Source of the DNA: an uncultured Selenomonadaceae bacterium
Lineage (GTDB): Bacteria > Bacillota > Negativicutes > Selenomonadales > Selenomonadaceae
Length of the DNA: 64,000 bases
Direction of reading: 5' to 3'
Assembly: GCA_905235685.1 (NCBI GenBank)
Contig: CAJOMO010000007.1
Span: 1 to 64,000 of the forward strand
The notes under the pieces are model-generated. The model was not told the DNA's origin, did no database searches, and saw only the letters and a list, made by a program, of their open reading frames with translations. Position 1 is the stretch's first letter, and every line of letters starts with the position of its first letter. The translations under genes and the position numbers were made by a program. Shown one piece after another: positions 15,727 through 24,031 of the stretch.

Positions 15727-16290
15727 TCAATTATCGGATTCGAGCAAGCCGTACGCGCCGTCATTGCGTCTGTAAACTACGCAGAAATTTTCACTTTGGG
15801 CGTCGCGGAATACAAAGAAATTGTGATTGAGCAAATTCATCTGCATAATCGCCTCTTGCACGTCCATAGGCTTAACGACAAAGCGCTTAGTTTTCACAAC
15901 CGGATATTCTTCAGCCTCGTCTTCGTGCTGTTGCTGTTCGTTGCGAATTTTTTGTTCTTCAGCGAAGAGTTCAGATTTAAAGCCGCCGCCGCGAAAACGA
16001 CGTTCAAGTTTAGTTTTCTGCTTGCGAATTTGACGCTCCAATTTTTCGACAACCAAATCAATCGACGAATACATATCAGCCGTAGATTCTTGACCGCGAA
16101 GGACTAAGCCGCTGCGGGGAATTTCCGCCGTGACTTCGACAATGTGTCTGCCCTTTTCGACCGCCAAAAGTACGGAAACTTCCTGGATATTTTCAAAGTA
16201 GCGGGTGATTTTGCCTACGCGCTTTTCGACGTAATCGCGCAGATTCTGCGTGACTTCGACGTTTTTGCCGCGAATGTTAAATGTAGCCAT
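15727..16290 (-). CDS. hpf: Ribosome hibernation promoting factor, long form
   Basis: 187 aa: N-terminal S30AE domain (MATFNIRGKNVEVTQNLRDYVEKRV, about 1-100), charged linker, and the C-terminal domain (VVKTKRFVVKPMDVQEAIMQM..., about 128-187) that dimerises 70S ribosomes into 100S particles. It follows efp by 21 bases in the same direction. A heptamer repeat tract starts directly at its stop codon. Confidence 0.94.
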   Translation of the reverse strand: MATFNIRGKNVEVTQNLRDYVEKRVGKITRYFENIQEVSVLLAVEKGRHIVEVTAEIPRSGLVLRGQESTADMYSSIDLVVEKLERQIRKQKTKLERRFRGGGFKSELFAEEQKIRNEQQQHEDEAEEYPVVKTKRFVVKPMDVQEAIMQMNLLNHNFFVFRDAQSENFCVVYRRNDGAYGLLESDN

Positions 16291-16311
16291 AAAAATTCAG
16301 CTCCCTCCAAA

Positions 16312-16869
16312 TTAGGCACGTTCGATATAATTTCCGGTGCGGGTGTCGATTCTCAAAACGTCGCCTTCGTTAATGAACAGCGGCACTCTGACGACGTAAC
16401 CGGTTTCAAGCGTAGCATTTTTTGTAGCGCCGGTGGCGGTGTTGCCCTTAACGGCGGGCTCGCATTCGGTAACCTTCAGCTCAACGGAATTGGGCAGGCT
16501 GACGCCGATAATGCGGTTTTTGAAAGTCTGCAGATTGACTTCCATATTTTCCTTGAGATAATTCAGCGCGTCGCCGAGCTGTTCTTTGGTGAGTTCCATC
16601 TGCTCGTAGGTTTCGGTATCCATCAAAGTATAATTGCCGTCGGTTTCGTAAAGATATTCCATTCTGCGGGTATCGAGGCGCGCGGGCGGCATTTTTTCGT
16701 TGGGGTTAAAAGTGCGCTCGACAACTGCGCCGGTTTCGACATTTTTAATTTTCGTGCGGACAAACGCCGCGCCCTTGCCAGGTTTCACGTGCTGAAATTC
16801 AACAACCTGCCACGCTCCGCCGTCAAGTTCAATCGTTAAGCCCGTCCTAAAATCTGTACTTGAAATCAC
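16312..16869 (-). CDS. efp: Elongation factor P
   Basis: 185 aa from GTG 16869 with GGAGGAATG nine bases upstream. Three beta-domains as usual; the tip loop is [10 protein letters not shown] (Lys about 33). The C-terminal block [15 protein letters not shown] is typical. The gene normally follows an Xaa-Pro peptidase gene, as here, but a duplicated fragment of that gene lies between them. Confidence 0.95.
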   Translation of the reverse strand: MISSTDFRTGLTIELDGGAWQVVEFQHVKPGKGAAFVRTKIKNVETGAVVERTFNPNEKMPPARLDTRRMEYLYETDGNYTLMDTETYEQMELTKEQLGDALNYLKENMEVNLQTFKNRIIGVSLPNSVELKVTECEPAVKGNTATGATKNATLETGYVVRVPLFINEGDVLRIDTRTGNYIERA

Positions 16870-16887
16870 AAAAACATTCCTCCAAAT

Positions 16888-16988
16888 TTAAATTTCTATT
16901 AAATGTTTGGGGCTGTTAGTCAAAGTTTCCGCCGCGCCGTCTTTCACCGGAACGGTATCTTCGATTCTAAGCCCGCCGAATTTTTCAA
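16888..16988 (-). pseudogene. Duplicated 3' fragment of the Xaa-Pro peptidase gene
   Basis: About 100 bases nearly identical (four differences seen) to 17022-17121. On the minus strand it still encodes FEKFGGLRIEDTVPVKDGAA and ends TNSPKHLIEI then TAA. It has no start or 5' portion. It lies between the intact peptidase and efp and ends just before the efp ribosome site. Confidence 0.9.
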
Positions 16989-17021
16989 AACCTGCAAAAT
17001 TTTTTAATTAAATCTTTGAAA

Positions 17022-18104
17022 TTAAATTTCTATCAAATGTTTGGGGCTGTTGGTCAAAGTTTCCGCCGTGCCGTCTTTCACCAGAACGGTATCTTCGATT
17101 CTAAGCCCGCCGAATTTTTCAATATAAACGCCTGGCTCGTCCGTCACAATCATATTCGTCTTCAAAATTTTATCGCAAAGACGGCTGAGCCGCGGCTCTT
17201 CGTGAATTTCCAAACCTAAGCTGTGTCCCAGCGCGTGCGTGAAATATTTGTCGAGTCCTGCGCGAGATAATTTTTCGCGAACGGCAGAATCAATCGCCTT
17301 GCAACTTTCGCCGGATTTGATAATTTTCAAGCCGTGAAGTTGCGCGTCCAAAACCGCATCGTAAATTTCGCGCTGCCTGTCGTTTGCCTTGCCCACGCAA
17401 ATTGTCCGCGTCATATCTGAACAGTAACCGTTGAACATCGCCCCAAAATCCATCGTGACAAATTCGCCCGCCGAAATTTTTTTATCGGTAGCCGTACCGT
17501 GCGGCAAACTCCCGCGAATCCCCGACGCAACAATCGTATCGAACGCGGGCTTTTCCGAGCCGTACCGCCGCATCAGATTTTCCAATTCCGCCGCAATTTC
17601 AATCTCGGTGATATTCGGCTTGATAAAATTCAGCATTTCGACGAAAGATTTATCGGCAATTTCGCACGCCCGCCGAATGCAGGAAATTTCCGCCGCGTCT
17701 TTAATCTGCCGTAAGCTGTCAATTTCCACGGACTTCAATTCGACGCCGGACAAATTTTCCTTCAAGCTAGTATATTCGTCAAAAGTCACAACTCTACCTT
17801 CAAAGCCGAGAATTTTTGCGCCGGTAATTTTAATTTCTTCAGCCAATTTTTTGAAAAGTCCGTTGCGGTGTTCGATAATCTCAAAATTTTTCGTTTGAAG
17901 TTTCGCCTGCTCGATATATCTGCCGTCGGTTATGAATTTGCGGAAATTTTTTCCGATTAACAAAATCGAACTATCGCCGCGAAATCCGCTGAAATAATGC
18001 ACATTCGCCGCCTTGTAGACAATCACCGCGTCAAGATTTTCAGCGCCGATTTTTTTGCAAAGCTTATCGATTCGCGCAGAAAAATTAAAACTTGCCATCT
18101 CCAT
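17022..18104 (-). CDS. pepQ: Xaa-Pro aminopeptidase / prolidase (M24B family)
   Basis: 360 aa. N-terminal creatinase-like domain (about 1-130), then the pita-bread metallopeptidase: DFGAMFNGYCSDMTRT with the two Asp ligands, HALGHSLGLEIHEEP with His and Glu, and DEPGVYIEKFGGLRIEDT with the last Glu. HGTATDKK is the substrate-side His block. First ATG (18104) has AGGAAG upstream. Cleaves peptides beside proline in the cytoplasm. Gene symbol is by family and could be a ypdF-type enzyme. Confidence 0.9.
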   Translation of the reverse strand: MEMASFNFSARIDKLCKKIGAENLDAVIVYKAANVHYFSGFRGDSSILLIGKNFRKFITDGRYIEQAKLQTKNFEIIEHRNGLFKKLAEEIKITGAKILGFEGRVVTFDEYTSLKENLSGVELKSVEIDSLRQIKDAAEISCIRRACEIADKSFVEMLNFIKPNITEIEIAAELENLMRRYGSEKPAFDTIVASGIRGSLPHGTATDKKISAGEFVTMDFGAMFNGYCSDMTRTICVGKANDRQREIYDAVLDAQLHGLKIIKSGESCKAIDSAVREKLSRAGLDKYFTHALGHSLGLEIHEEPRLSRLCDKILKTNMIVTDEPGVYIEKFGGLRIEDTVLVKDGTAETLTNSPKHLIEI

Positions 18105-18109
18105 TCACT

Positions 18110-18193
18110 ACTTCCTAAATTAGGGGCAAGAGCCTAGGAGTTAGGGATTAGTGGAAAAATCACTATTCCCTATTCCCTATTCACTAGTCCCTA
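18110..18193. repeat. Heptanucleotide repeat tract with dyad symmetry between aroQ and pepQ
   Basis: Units CCTAGGA-GTTAGGG-ATTAGTG on the left and TCACTAT-TCCCTAT-TCCCTAT-TCACTAG-TCCCTAC on the right, so TAGGGATTAGTG can pair with CACTATTCCCTA across GAAAAAT. The TAG stop of aroQ (18191-18193) is itself part of the last unit. Confidence 0.8.
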
Positions 18194-18646
18194 CTTCGAT
18201 TCACGCTGCAACTTTCTAATCGCAATTTCCAGCGCCGCAATGTAACTGTCGACGCCGAAGCCGCAAATTTGCCCCATAACCACCGGCGCGATAACCGATT
18301 TGCGCCGAAATTCTTCGCGCTTGTGGATATTCGACAAATGAATTTCTATCACCGGTACGGGAATTGCCGCAATGGCGTCGCGCAGCGCCACGCTGTAATG
18401 CGTCAGCGCCGCCGCGTTTAATAAAATAAAATCGTACCTCCCGCGCGCATTTTGTATCGCCGTGACCAATTCGCCCTCGAAGTTCGACTGCAAAAAATTT
18501 ATTTCGTCCGCGCCCAATTCTTTTGCACGTTCGCGCAGTGCGTCATTTATCGCCGTCAAGGTCAAGCTGCCGTAAATTTCCGGCTCGCGCGTTCCCAGCA
18601 AATTTAAATTCGGTCCGTGCAAAACTAAGATTCGTTTCGTGTTCAT
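18191..18646 (-). CDS. aroQ: 3-dehydroquinate dehydratase, type II
   Basis: 151 aa from ATG 18646 ([20 protein letters not shown]), the correct family start; the open frame extends upstream into acyP. Motifs: [10 protein letters not shown], the catalytic Tyr in [29 protein letters not shown] and AALEIAI. Third step of the shikimate pathway. It follows acyP by 4 bases. Its stop codon lies inside a heptamer repeat. Confidence 0.95.
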   Translation of the reverse strand: MNTKRILVLHGPNLNLLGTREPEIYGSLTLTAINDALRERAKELGADEINFLQSNFEGELVTAIQNARGRYDFILLNAAALTHYSVALRDAIAAIPVPVIEIHLSNIHKREEFRRKSVIAPVVMGQICGFGVDSYIAALEIAIRKLQRESK

Positions 18647-18650
18647 TCCG

Positions 18651-18998
18651 TCAATATTTAATTCCAAATTTGTTTTCCCCCTTGACAACGGCGAGGTCGC
18701 TGCTCTTCAGCTGAACAACTTTAGAATAGCCGTTGCCGCGCTTCAAGCGTTCAATCAATTCGTCAATAACTTCGGGAGCGCCTTGAATTTCCATTGTGAC
18801 AGAGCCGTCGTCTAAATTCATAACCCAGCCGCTTATCCCCAAAGCGCGCGCCTCTTGCCGCACAAAATAACGAAAGCCGACGCCTTGAACGCGCCCTTGA
18901 ACCGTGACAGATTTTCGCACGGCGTTTTTTTCGTCAACCGCCGGAACTGTATCTTCGTCCGAATTGCTGCCGAAAATTTTTTTAAAAAGCTCTCTCAT
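18651..18998 (-). CDS. acyP: Acylphosphatase with N-terminal extension
   Basis: 115 aa; residues about 28-115 are acylphosphatase with [16 protein letters not shown] (catalytic Arg) and [17 protein letters not shown] (catalytic Asn). The first 27 residues ([19 protein letters not shown]) are an extra charged leader not found in the usual 90-residue enzyme; GGGGGAG upstream of the ATG supports this start. Confidence 0.92.
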   Translation of the reverse strand: MRELFKKIFGSNSDEDTVPAVDEKNAVRKSVTVQGRVQGVGFRYFVRQEARALGISGWVMNLDDGSVTMEIQGAPEVIDELIERLKRGNGYSKVVQLKSSDLAVVKGENKFGIKY

Positions 18999-19004
18999 AA
19001 AAAT

Positions 19005-19574
19005 TCACTCCCCCACGTCATTTGGCAGAATTTTAATCAGTTTCGCGGGAATGCCGCCAACCAGTGAATTATCGGCAATGTCTTTCGTGACAACCGCGCC
19101 CGCCGCCACAACCACGTTATTGCCAATCTTCACGCCTGGCAAAATCGTAACATTCGCGCCTATCCAAACGTCATTGCCAATTTCAACCGGCTTTGCCACA
19201 CCCAAATGTTTGCGCCGCCCCAATGGATTCAGCGGATGATTTATCGTCGTTATAAGCGTATTCGGCGCTATCATTACGTTATCGCCAATTTTGACTTCGC
19301 GAATATCCAAAATCGTCACGTTGTAATTCGCCAAAAAATTATCACCCACGTGAATATTTTTGCCATTGTCGCAATTAAAAACCGGCAGGACAACCGGATT
19401 TTCGCCCGCGCTCCCGAAAAGTTCACGGATAATTTTTTCCTTCGCCGCATAATCGGTTACGTCCACGGCGTTAAGCTTTTGGCAAAGTTTCACGGCGTTA
19501 AGTTTCAGCGCGTCGACTTCGGGGTCGGTGAAGTCAAATTCAAGTCCTGCGCGAAGTTTTTCAAGTTCGGTCAT
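19005..19574 (-). CDS. Maltose/galactoside O-acetyltransferase-like LbH protein
   Basis: 189 aa from ATG 19574, preceded by GAGGTG, overlapping the upstream stop as ATGA. A Maa-type N-terminal helical cap is followed by left-handed beta-helix hexapeptides (IGDNVMIAPNTLI, IGNDVWIGANVTILPGVKIG, VVAAGAVVTKDI). The catalytic His is in TTINHPL. Acetyl-CoA dependent acetylation of a sugar; acceptor unknown. Confidence 0.88.
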   Translation of the reverse strand: MTELEKLRAGLEFDFTDPEVDALKLNAVKLCQKLNAVDVTDYAAKEKIIRELFGSAGENPVVLPVFNCDNGKNIHVGDNFLANYNVTILDIREVKIGDNVMIAPNTLITTINHPLNPLGRRKHLGVAKPVEIGNDVWIGANVTILPGVKIGNNVVVAAGAVVTKDIADNSLVGGIPAKLIKILPNDVGE

Positions 19575-20773
19575 AGCGAACACCTCATTAACGAAAAAAA
19601 TTCAACCGGTTCTTCGATAGGAATTTTAACGATTTGCTGAGCGTGCGGGGCTGAAGAAATTTCCGCGCCGGTTTCGTCGAACATTGCCGATATTTTTTGC
19701 GAAAAAGTTTTTCCGTGCGGCTGAAAAAATTCAACTTCCTGCCCGAGCTCAAATTTCCCGCGTTGCTCGATCGTCGCCGTCATATTTTCCGCGTCAAATT
19801 CCCGCACAATCCCGAGAAATTCAGCGGCGCGTTTAGGCTTCGACGTATCGTAAATTTCAGTCGGCTTGCCGTCGCTTATAAAAAATCCGCTGGTGTAAGG
19901 GCGATGAGCGACTTTGTCGAGTTCGTCAAGCCACTCTGCGCGAATCTGAAAATCGCCGCGATAATAGCTGTCAATCGCTGCGCGATAAACTTTCACGACG
20001 CCCGCCACGTAATTAACGCTTTTCATTCGCCCTTCGATTTTCAACGAACTGACGCCGCTCTCAATTATTTTATCAAGATACGGCAGCAAACACAAATCTT
20101 TTGAGTTCATAACGTAAGCGCCGCGGCTATCTTCCTCCACGGCAAAAAATTCATTGGGGCGCTTTTCTTCGAGCAAAGAATATTTCCAGCGGCAGGAGTG
20201 CGTACATTCGCCCTTGTTGCCGTCGCGCCCCGTCAGATAGTGCGATAAATAACACCGCCCCGAATACGATATGCACATTGCGCCGTGAACGAAAATTTCA
20301 AGTTCCGCCGCGCATTTGCTTTTAATCGCCGAAATTTCCTCAAGCGTCAATTCCCGCGCCAAAACTATTCTGCGCGCGCCCATTTCGTGGAAAAAATTTG
20401 CCGCCCGCCAATTTGTTATATTCGCTTGCGTCGAAACGTGCAACTCAAGATTTTTCGTCAAACTTTTAGCCAAACTGAATACGCCCAAATCCGAAATCAA
20501 AACCGCGTCAACGCCCGCGCCGTCCAAAAATTTGAAATACTGCGCGAGTTCGTCCAAATCCGAGTTGTGGGCAAAAACATTCGCCGCCACATAAATTTTT
20601 TTATTGAGCCGGTGCGTAAATTCTACCGCTTGAAGAATTTCCTGTTCGGTGAAATTGTCGCCGTAAGCCCGCAGGCTAAAATTTTTCCCGCCGATATAAA
20701 CCGCGTCCGCGCCGTAAATCAGCGCCGCCTGCAACTTTTCAAAATTCCCCGCCGGTGCTAAAAGTTCAACCAA
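19571..20773 (-). CDS. U32 family peptidase / RlhA-like hydroxylation protein
   Basis: 400 aa from TTG 20773 (VELLAPAGNFEKLQAALIYGADAVYIGG), behind GAGGCGGTG; ATG 20800 inside mltG is the alternative. Characteristic blocks: ISYSGRCYLSHYLTGRDGNKGECTHSCRWKY with the cysteines of the U32 cluster, and LKIEGRMKSVNYVAGVV. Related proteins hydroxylate 23S rRNA or tRNA using prephenate. The common short U32 partner is not adjacent. A C-terminal beta-barrel domain is present. Confidence 0.88.
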   Translation of the reverse strand: MVELLAPAGNFEKLQAALIYGADAVYIGGKNFSLRAYGDNFTEQEILQAVEFTHRLNKKIYVAANVFAHNSDLDELAQYFKFLDGAGVDAVLISDLGVFSLAKSLTKNLELHVSTQANITNWRAANFFHEMGARRIVLARELTLEEISAIKSKCAAELEIFVHGAMCISYSGRCYLSHYLTGRDGNKGECTHSCRWKYSLLEEKRPNEFFAVEEDSRGAYVMNSKDLCLLPYLDKIIESGVSSLKIEGRMKSVNYVAGVVKVYRAAIDSYYRGDFQIRAEWLDELDKVAHRPYTSGFFISDGKPTEIYDTSKPKRAAEFLGIVREFDAENMTATIEQRGKFELGQEVEFFQPHGKTFSQKISAMFDETGAEISSAPHAQQIVKIPIEEPVEFFSLMRCSL

Positions 20774-20786
20774 AATCTTCACCGCC

Positions 20787-21887
20787 TCAACGATATTCAT
20801 TCACCAAATTCAAATGCTCGTCATAACTGTACGCGTAATGATTATGCCCGTCCCTGTCCGCCACGAAATACAAATAATCGGTATCGGCAGGATTCAGCAC
20901 CGCCTCAATCGATTCAATTCCAGGATTGGCTATCGGACCCGGCGGCAACCCCGCATTCTGATAAGTGTTGTACGGCGAATCAATTTTCGTGTCCTCAATC
21001 GTCACGTCTTCCTTCGGCTCGTCAAGCAGATATTGAAGGCTGGCGTCGGTTTGCAGCGGCATATCCATTTTCAGCCGTTTCAAAAAAACCTGCGCGACAA
21101 TCGCCCGATCTTCCGGATAACGAACTTCACGCTCCACAAGCGACGCCAAAGTTACCAAATCGTGAATAGACAAGCCCATATTCTCGGCGCGCGCCCGCAT
21201 TTCTGCCGTCAAGCGGCTGTCAAATTCTCCCGCCAAAGTTTTTAAAATTTCTTCGACGCTGTAATCGCTCTCAATATCGTAAGTGTCCGGAAACAAAAAA
21301 CCTTCAGCCGCGTATCGAACATTTTCACGGCGTTTCATATAGCTGTACGGCGCAAAATCCACCGCCGTCTTCAAAAAATCTTCCCTGTCAACTAAATCTA
21401 ATTCGTGAAGCCGCTCGGCAATTTCCTTGACGCCAAAACCTTCGGGTATCGTGAACCGCACCAAATGTTTCTCGCCCGTCATTAACTTTTCAAAAACATC
21501 GTCGTTGCTCATATTTTCGGAAAAAGTGTACATACCAGGTTTCATTTTGCCGTCGTAGCCGCGCACCCGCGCCAAAAATCTAAATTTCAAACTGCTGGTA
21601 ATGACGCCCTTATCCGCCAACTGCTGCGCAATTTCGCCCGTCGTCATTCCTTCGCGAATATTCACGTGAATTTTATTTTCGTCAAGGTCAGAGTGAATCG
21701 AAACATTTTCCGGCTTGCCCGTCGGATCTGCGAATATCAAAACTAAGCCAACTACCAGTACGCAGAATAACACGCCCGCCGTTACCAAAATTACAAAGCG
21801 CGGCGAAACTTCGGCAAACATATCGCGCAGTTCCATCAACGGCGATAAAATTTTTTGCGCCAAAGTTTTTTTTCCGTCGGCGCTCAT
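20787..21887 (-). CDS. mltG: Endolytic murein transglycosylase MltG
   Basis: 366 aa. One membrane segment near residues 30-53 (FVILVTAGVLFCVLVVGLVLIF), a LysM-like region, then the YceG domain with the catalytic Glu in LASLVEREVRYPEDRAIVAQVF and PYNTYQNAGLPPGPIANPG. It cuts nascent glycan strands and sets their length. Order ireB-ruvX-DUF1292-mltG is the Firmicute arrangement. It overlaps DUF1292 by 4 bases. Confidence 0.95.
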   Translation of the reverse strand: MSADGKKTLAQKILSPLMELRDMFAEVSPRFVILVTAGVLFCVLVVGLVLIFADPTGKPENVSIHSDLDENKIHVNIREGMTTGEIAQQLADKGVITSSLKFRFLARVRGYDGKMKPGMYTFSENMSNDDVFEKLMTGEKHLVRFTIPEGFGVKEIAERLHELDLVDREDFLKTAVDFAPYSYMKRRENVRYAAEGFLFPDTYDIESDYSVEEILKTLAGEFDSRLTAEMRARAENMGLSIHDLVTLASLVEREVRYPEDRAIVAQVFLKRLKMDMPLQTDASLQYLLDEPKEDVTIEDTKIDSPYNTYQNAGLPPGPIANPGIESIEAVLNPADTDYLYFVADRDGHNHYAYSYDEHLNLVNEYR

Positions 21888-22240
21888 TCGTCTTCTTCCG
21901 CTTCGTACATTATCTGCTCGTAGACTTCGTTAACCTTGTCAAATTCTTCATCGGTCGGCTCAACGTATTCTTCTTCGCCGTTTTCGTCGATAACAATTTT
22001 TGCAATGACAACATCGCCCTCTTCGCAGTCGCATTCTTCGCCGTCGGCGTGTTCGTGCAATTCAACCAAAATGGCAAAATTATCGTCGCCAATCGGAATC
22101 ACAAGTTCCTCGGCGTAATGATAAACGTTGCCGTCCTCGTCCGTCATTTCCACGATAATTGGCTCGTCGTCAAAAAAATCTTCATCGTCAATCGGAGTTT
22201 CATTGATAACCGGTTCTTCGGTAGTATTTTTCTTAGCCAT
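21884..22240 (-). CDS. DUF1292 acidic protein
   Basis: 118 aa, strongly acidic, with the DUF1292 core (VEMTDEDGNVYHYAEELVIP then DDNFAILVELH and DVVIAKIVIDENGEEEYVEP). Function of the family is unknown. It sits between ruvX and mltG as in many Firmicutes, with AAAGGGG before the ATG. Confidence 0.9.
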   Translation of the reverse strand: MAKKNTTEEPVINETPIDDEDFFDDEPIIVEMTDEDGNVYHYAEELVIPIGDDNFAILVELHEHADGEECDCEEGDVVIAKIVIDENGEEEYVEPTDEEFDKVNEVYEQIMYEAEEDE

Positions 22241-22255
22241 AAAAATTCGTCCCCT

Positions 22256-22669
22256 TTAATTTAAACTGTCAAGATAGCCCTGCAGAATATAAACCGCCGC
22301 CATCTTGTCGATAACTTTTTTACGTTTGGCGCGGCTGACGTCGGCGGCAATCAAAGATTTTTCCGCCGCAACAGTCGAAAGTCTTTCGTCCCAAAAAATT
22401 TGCTCAATCGCCGGAAAAGCCTTGCCGATTTTCGCCGCAAAATTTTTCACCATTTCGCAGCGTTCGCCCTCAGTGCCGTTCATATTTTTGGGATAGCCGA
22501 TTATCAGCGCGGTAATTTCGCACTGCGCGATAATTTCACCGAGCTGCCGCAAATCTTCTTTGTTTGAAATGCGCCGGATAGTTTTAATTCCCTGCGCCGT
22601 CAAGCCGAGCAAATCACTCGCCGCTGTGCCAATAGTTTTATCGCCAATGTCCAAGCTTAGGTATCTCAA
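22256..22669 (-). CDS. ruvX: Holliday junction resolvase-like nuclease / 16S rRNA maturation protein
   Basis: 137 aa RNase H-fold YqgF protein: SLDIGDKTIGTAASD (first Asp), ALIIGYPKNMNGTEGE (Glu region) and FWDERLSTVAAEKSL (catalytic Asp-Glu). Starts one base after ireB. The family takes part in pre-16S rRNA 5' end processing. Confidence 0.94.
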   Translation of the reverse strand: MRYLSLDIGDKTIGTAASDLLGLTAQGIKTIRRISNKEDLRQLGEIIAQCEITALIIGYPKNMNGTEGERCEMVKNFAAKIGKAFPAIEQIFWDERLSTVAAEKSLIAADVSRAKRKKVIDKMAAVYILQGYLDSLN

Positions 22670-22927
22670 TTATTTAGCCCTCAAATGTTCAAGGTAAGTA
22701 CGAACGAGCTCTTCAAGCAATTCGTCACGTTCGACTTTGCGAATCTTACTGCGCGCGTCAAGGTGGCTGGTGATATACGCGGGGTCGCCGCTCAAAAGAT
22801 AGCCAACCAGTTGGTGAACAGGATTGTAGCCTTTCTCGCTCATGGCTTGATACGCCGTCTTGATAACTTGCTCTGCGCGATTTTCCTCAACGCCGATTTT
22901 AAACATCATAGTTTCGTCGCTAACCAT
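22670..22927 (-). CDS. ireB: IreB family regulatory phosphoprotein
   Basis: 85 aa, standard length. In Enterococcus IreB is a substrate of the PASTA kinase IreK and affects cephalosporin tolerance. [43 protein letters not shown]-type block ([20 protein letters not shown]) and the phospho-threonine region near the N-terminus are present. GGGGAGGAG upstream of the ATG. Confidence 0.93.
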   Translation of the reverse strand: MVSDETMMFKIGVEENRAEQVIKTAYQAMSEKGYNPVHQLVGYLLSGDPAYITSHLDARSKIRKVERDELLEELVRTYLEHLRAK

Positions 22928-24031
22928 TTATGCACTCCTCCCCAAGATTATTCCGCAAATTTTATCGACAACTTCAAGCGGCAAATCGGCGTACATCGGC
23001 AGCGTCAAAACTTGCCTGCTGATTTTCTGCGCAATCGGAGTTTTGCTTACGTCGAATCTGCCTTCAAAGCATTCAAATTCATTCGTCAGCGGATAAAAAT
23101 ATTTGCGCGCGATAATTCCCGCATTCGCCAAATCCGCGAAAATTTTATCACGAATTTTTTCTTCGAACAGCACCGGAAAATATGAATAATTCGCGCTCAA
23201 ACCTTCCTGAACAAAATTTAATTTCAAATCCGCCGCGCCGCCCAAATTTTCCACGTACCGATTAAAAACTTTGTGCCGTTTCAAAATCCCCGCGTCAACA
23301 TTTTTCAAATTGCAAAGCCCCATTGCCGCGCAAAATTCATTCATCTTAGCGTTTGCACCGATACCGTCAACGTGCTCAGCGTCTCGAATCCCAAAATTTT
23401 TCAAATGGTAAAGTTTGACGCCCAAATTTTTATCGTGGAAACACGCGCAACCGCCTTCAATCGTATGAAAAGTTTTCGTGGCGTGGAAACTGTAACAGGA
23501 AACGTCGCCAAATTCCGCAACGCTCCGACCGTTGAATTTTTCGCCGAAAGTGTGTGCCGCGTCGTAAATAATCTTCAGCCGATATTTTTTCGCAAGGCGC
23601 GAAATTTCTTCGACGTCGCAAATGTTGCCGTAAACGTGCACCGGCATAATCGCGCAGGTTTTTTCCGTGATAAGATTTTCAATCTGCGCCGCGTCAATCG
23701 TGTAATTTTTGGAATTAATATCGCAGAAAACCGGCGTTAAACCATTTCGGACGATGGCGTGAGTTGTCGAGGCGAAAGTAAACGGCGTGGTTATGACTTC
23801 AGCGCCCGCCGGAAAATTAAACGCCTGCAAGGAAAGTTCCAGCGCCATATGTCCGTTCGTGAAAAGTTCGACATTCGACACATTTAAAAATTCGCGCAGT
23901 GCCGCTTGAAATTTTTGGTGATAAAAACCCATATTCGTAAGCTGCCGCGTTTGCCAAATGTCGCGCAGAATTTCACAGTAACTTTCAAAATCCGGCATAT
24001 CCGGACGCGTCACAAAGATTTTATTTTCCAT
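22928..24031 (-). CDS. DegT/DnrJ/EryC1/StrS family aminotransferase
   Basis: 367 aa from ATG 24031, overlapping the asd stop by 11 bases; a TTG at 24037 is possible. PLP lysine lies in SCYSFHATKTFHTIEGG, with IIYDAAHTFGEKFNG before it. Members transaminate keto-sugars for O-antigen, flagellin glycans or antibiotics. Lying between asd and ireB, it has no sugar-pathway neighbours, so substrate is unknown. No ribosome site is visible; translational coupling with asd is likely. Confidence 0.88.
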   Translation of the reverse strand: MENKIFVTRPDMPDFESYCEILRDIWQTRQLTNMGFYHQKFQAALREFLNVSNVELFTNGHMALELSLQAFNFPAGAEVITTPFTFASTTHAIVRNGLTPVFCDINSKNYTIDAAQIENLITEKTCAIMPVHVYGNICDVEEISRLAKKYRLKIIYDAAHTFGEKFNGRSVAEFGDVSCYSFHATKTFHTIEGGCACFHDKNLGVKLYHLKNFGIRDAEHVDGIGANAKMNEFCAAMGLCNLKNVDAGILKRHKVFNRYVENLGGAADLKLNFVQEGLSANYSYFPVLFEEKIRDKIFADLANAGIIARKYFYPLTNEFECFEGRFDVSKTPIAQKISRQVLTLPMYADLPLEVVDKICGIILGRSA

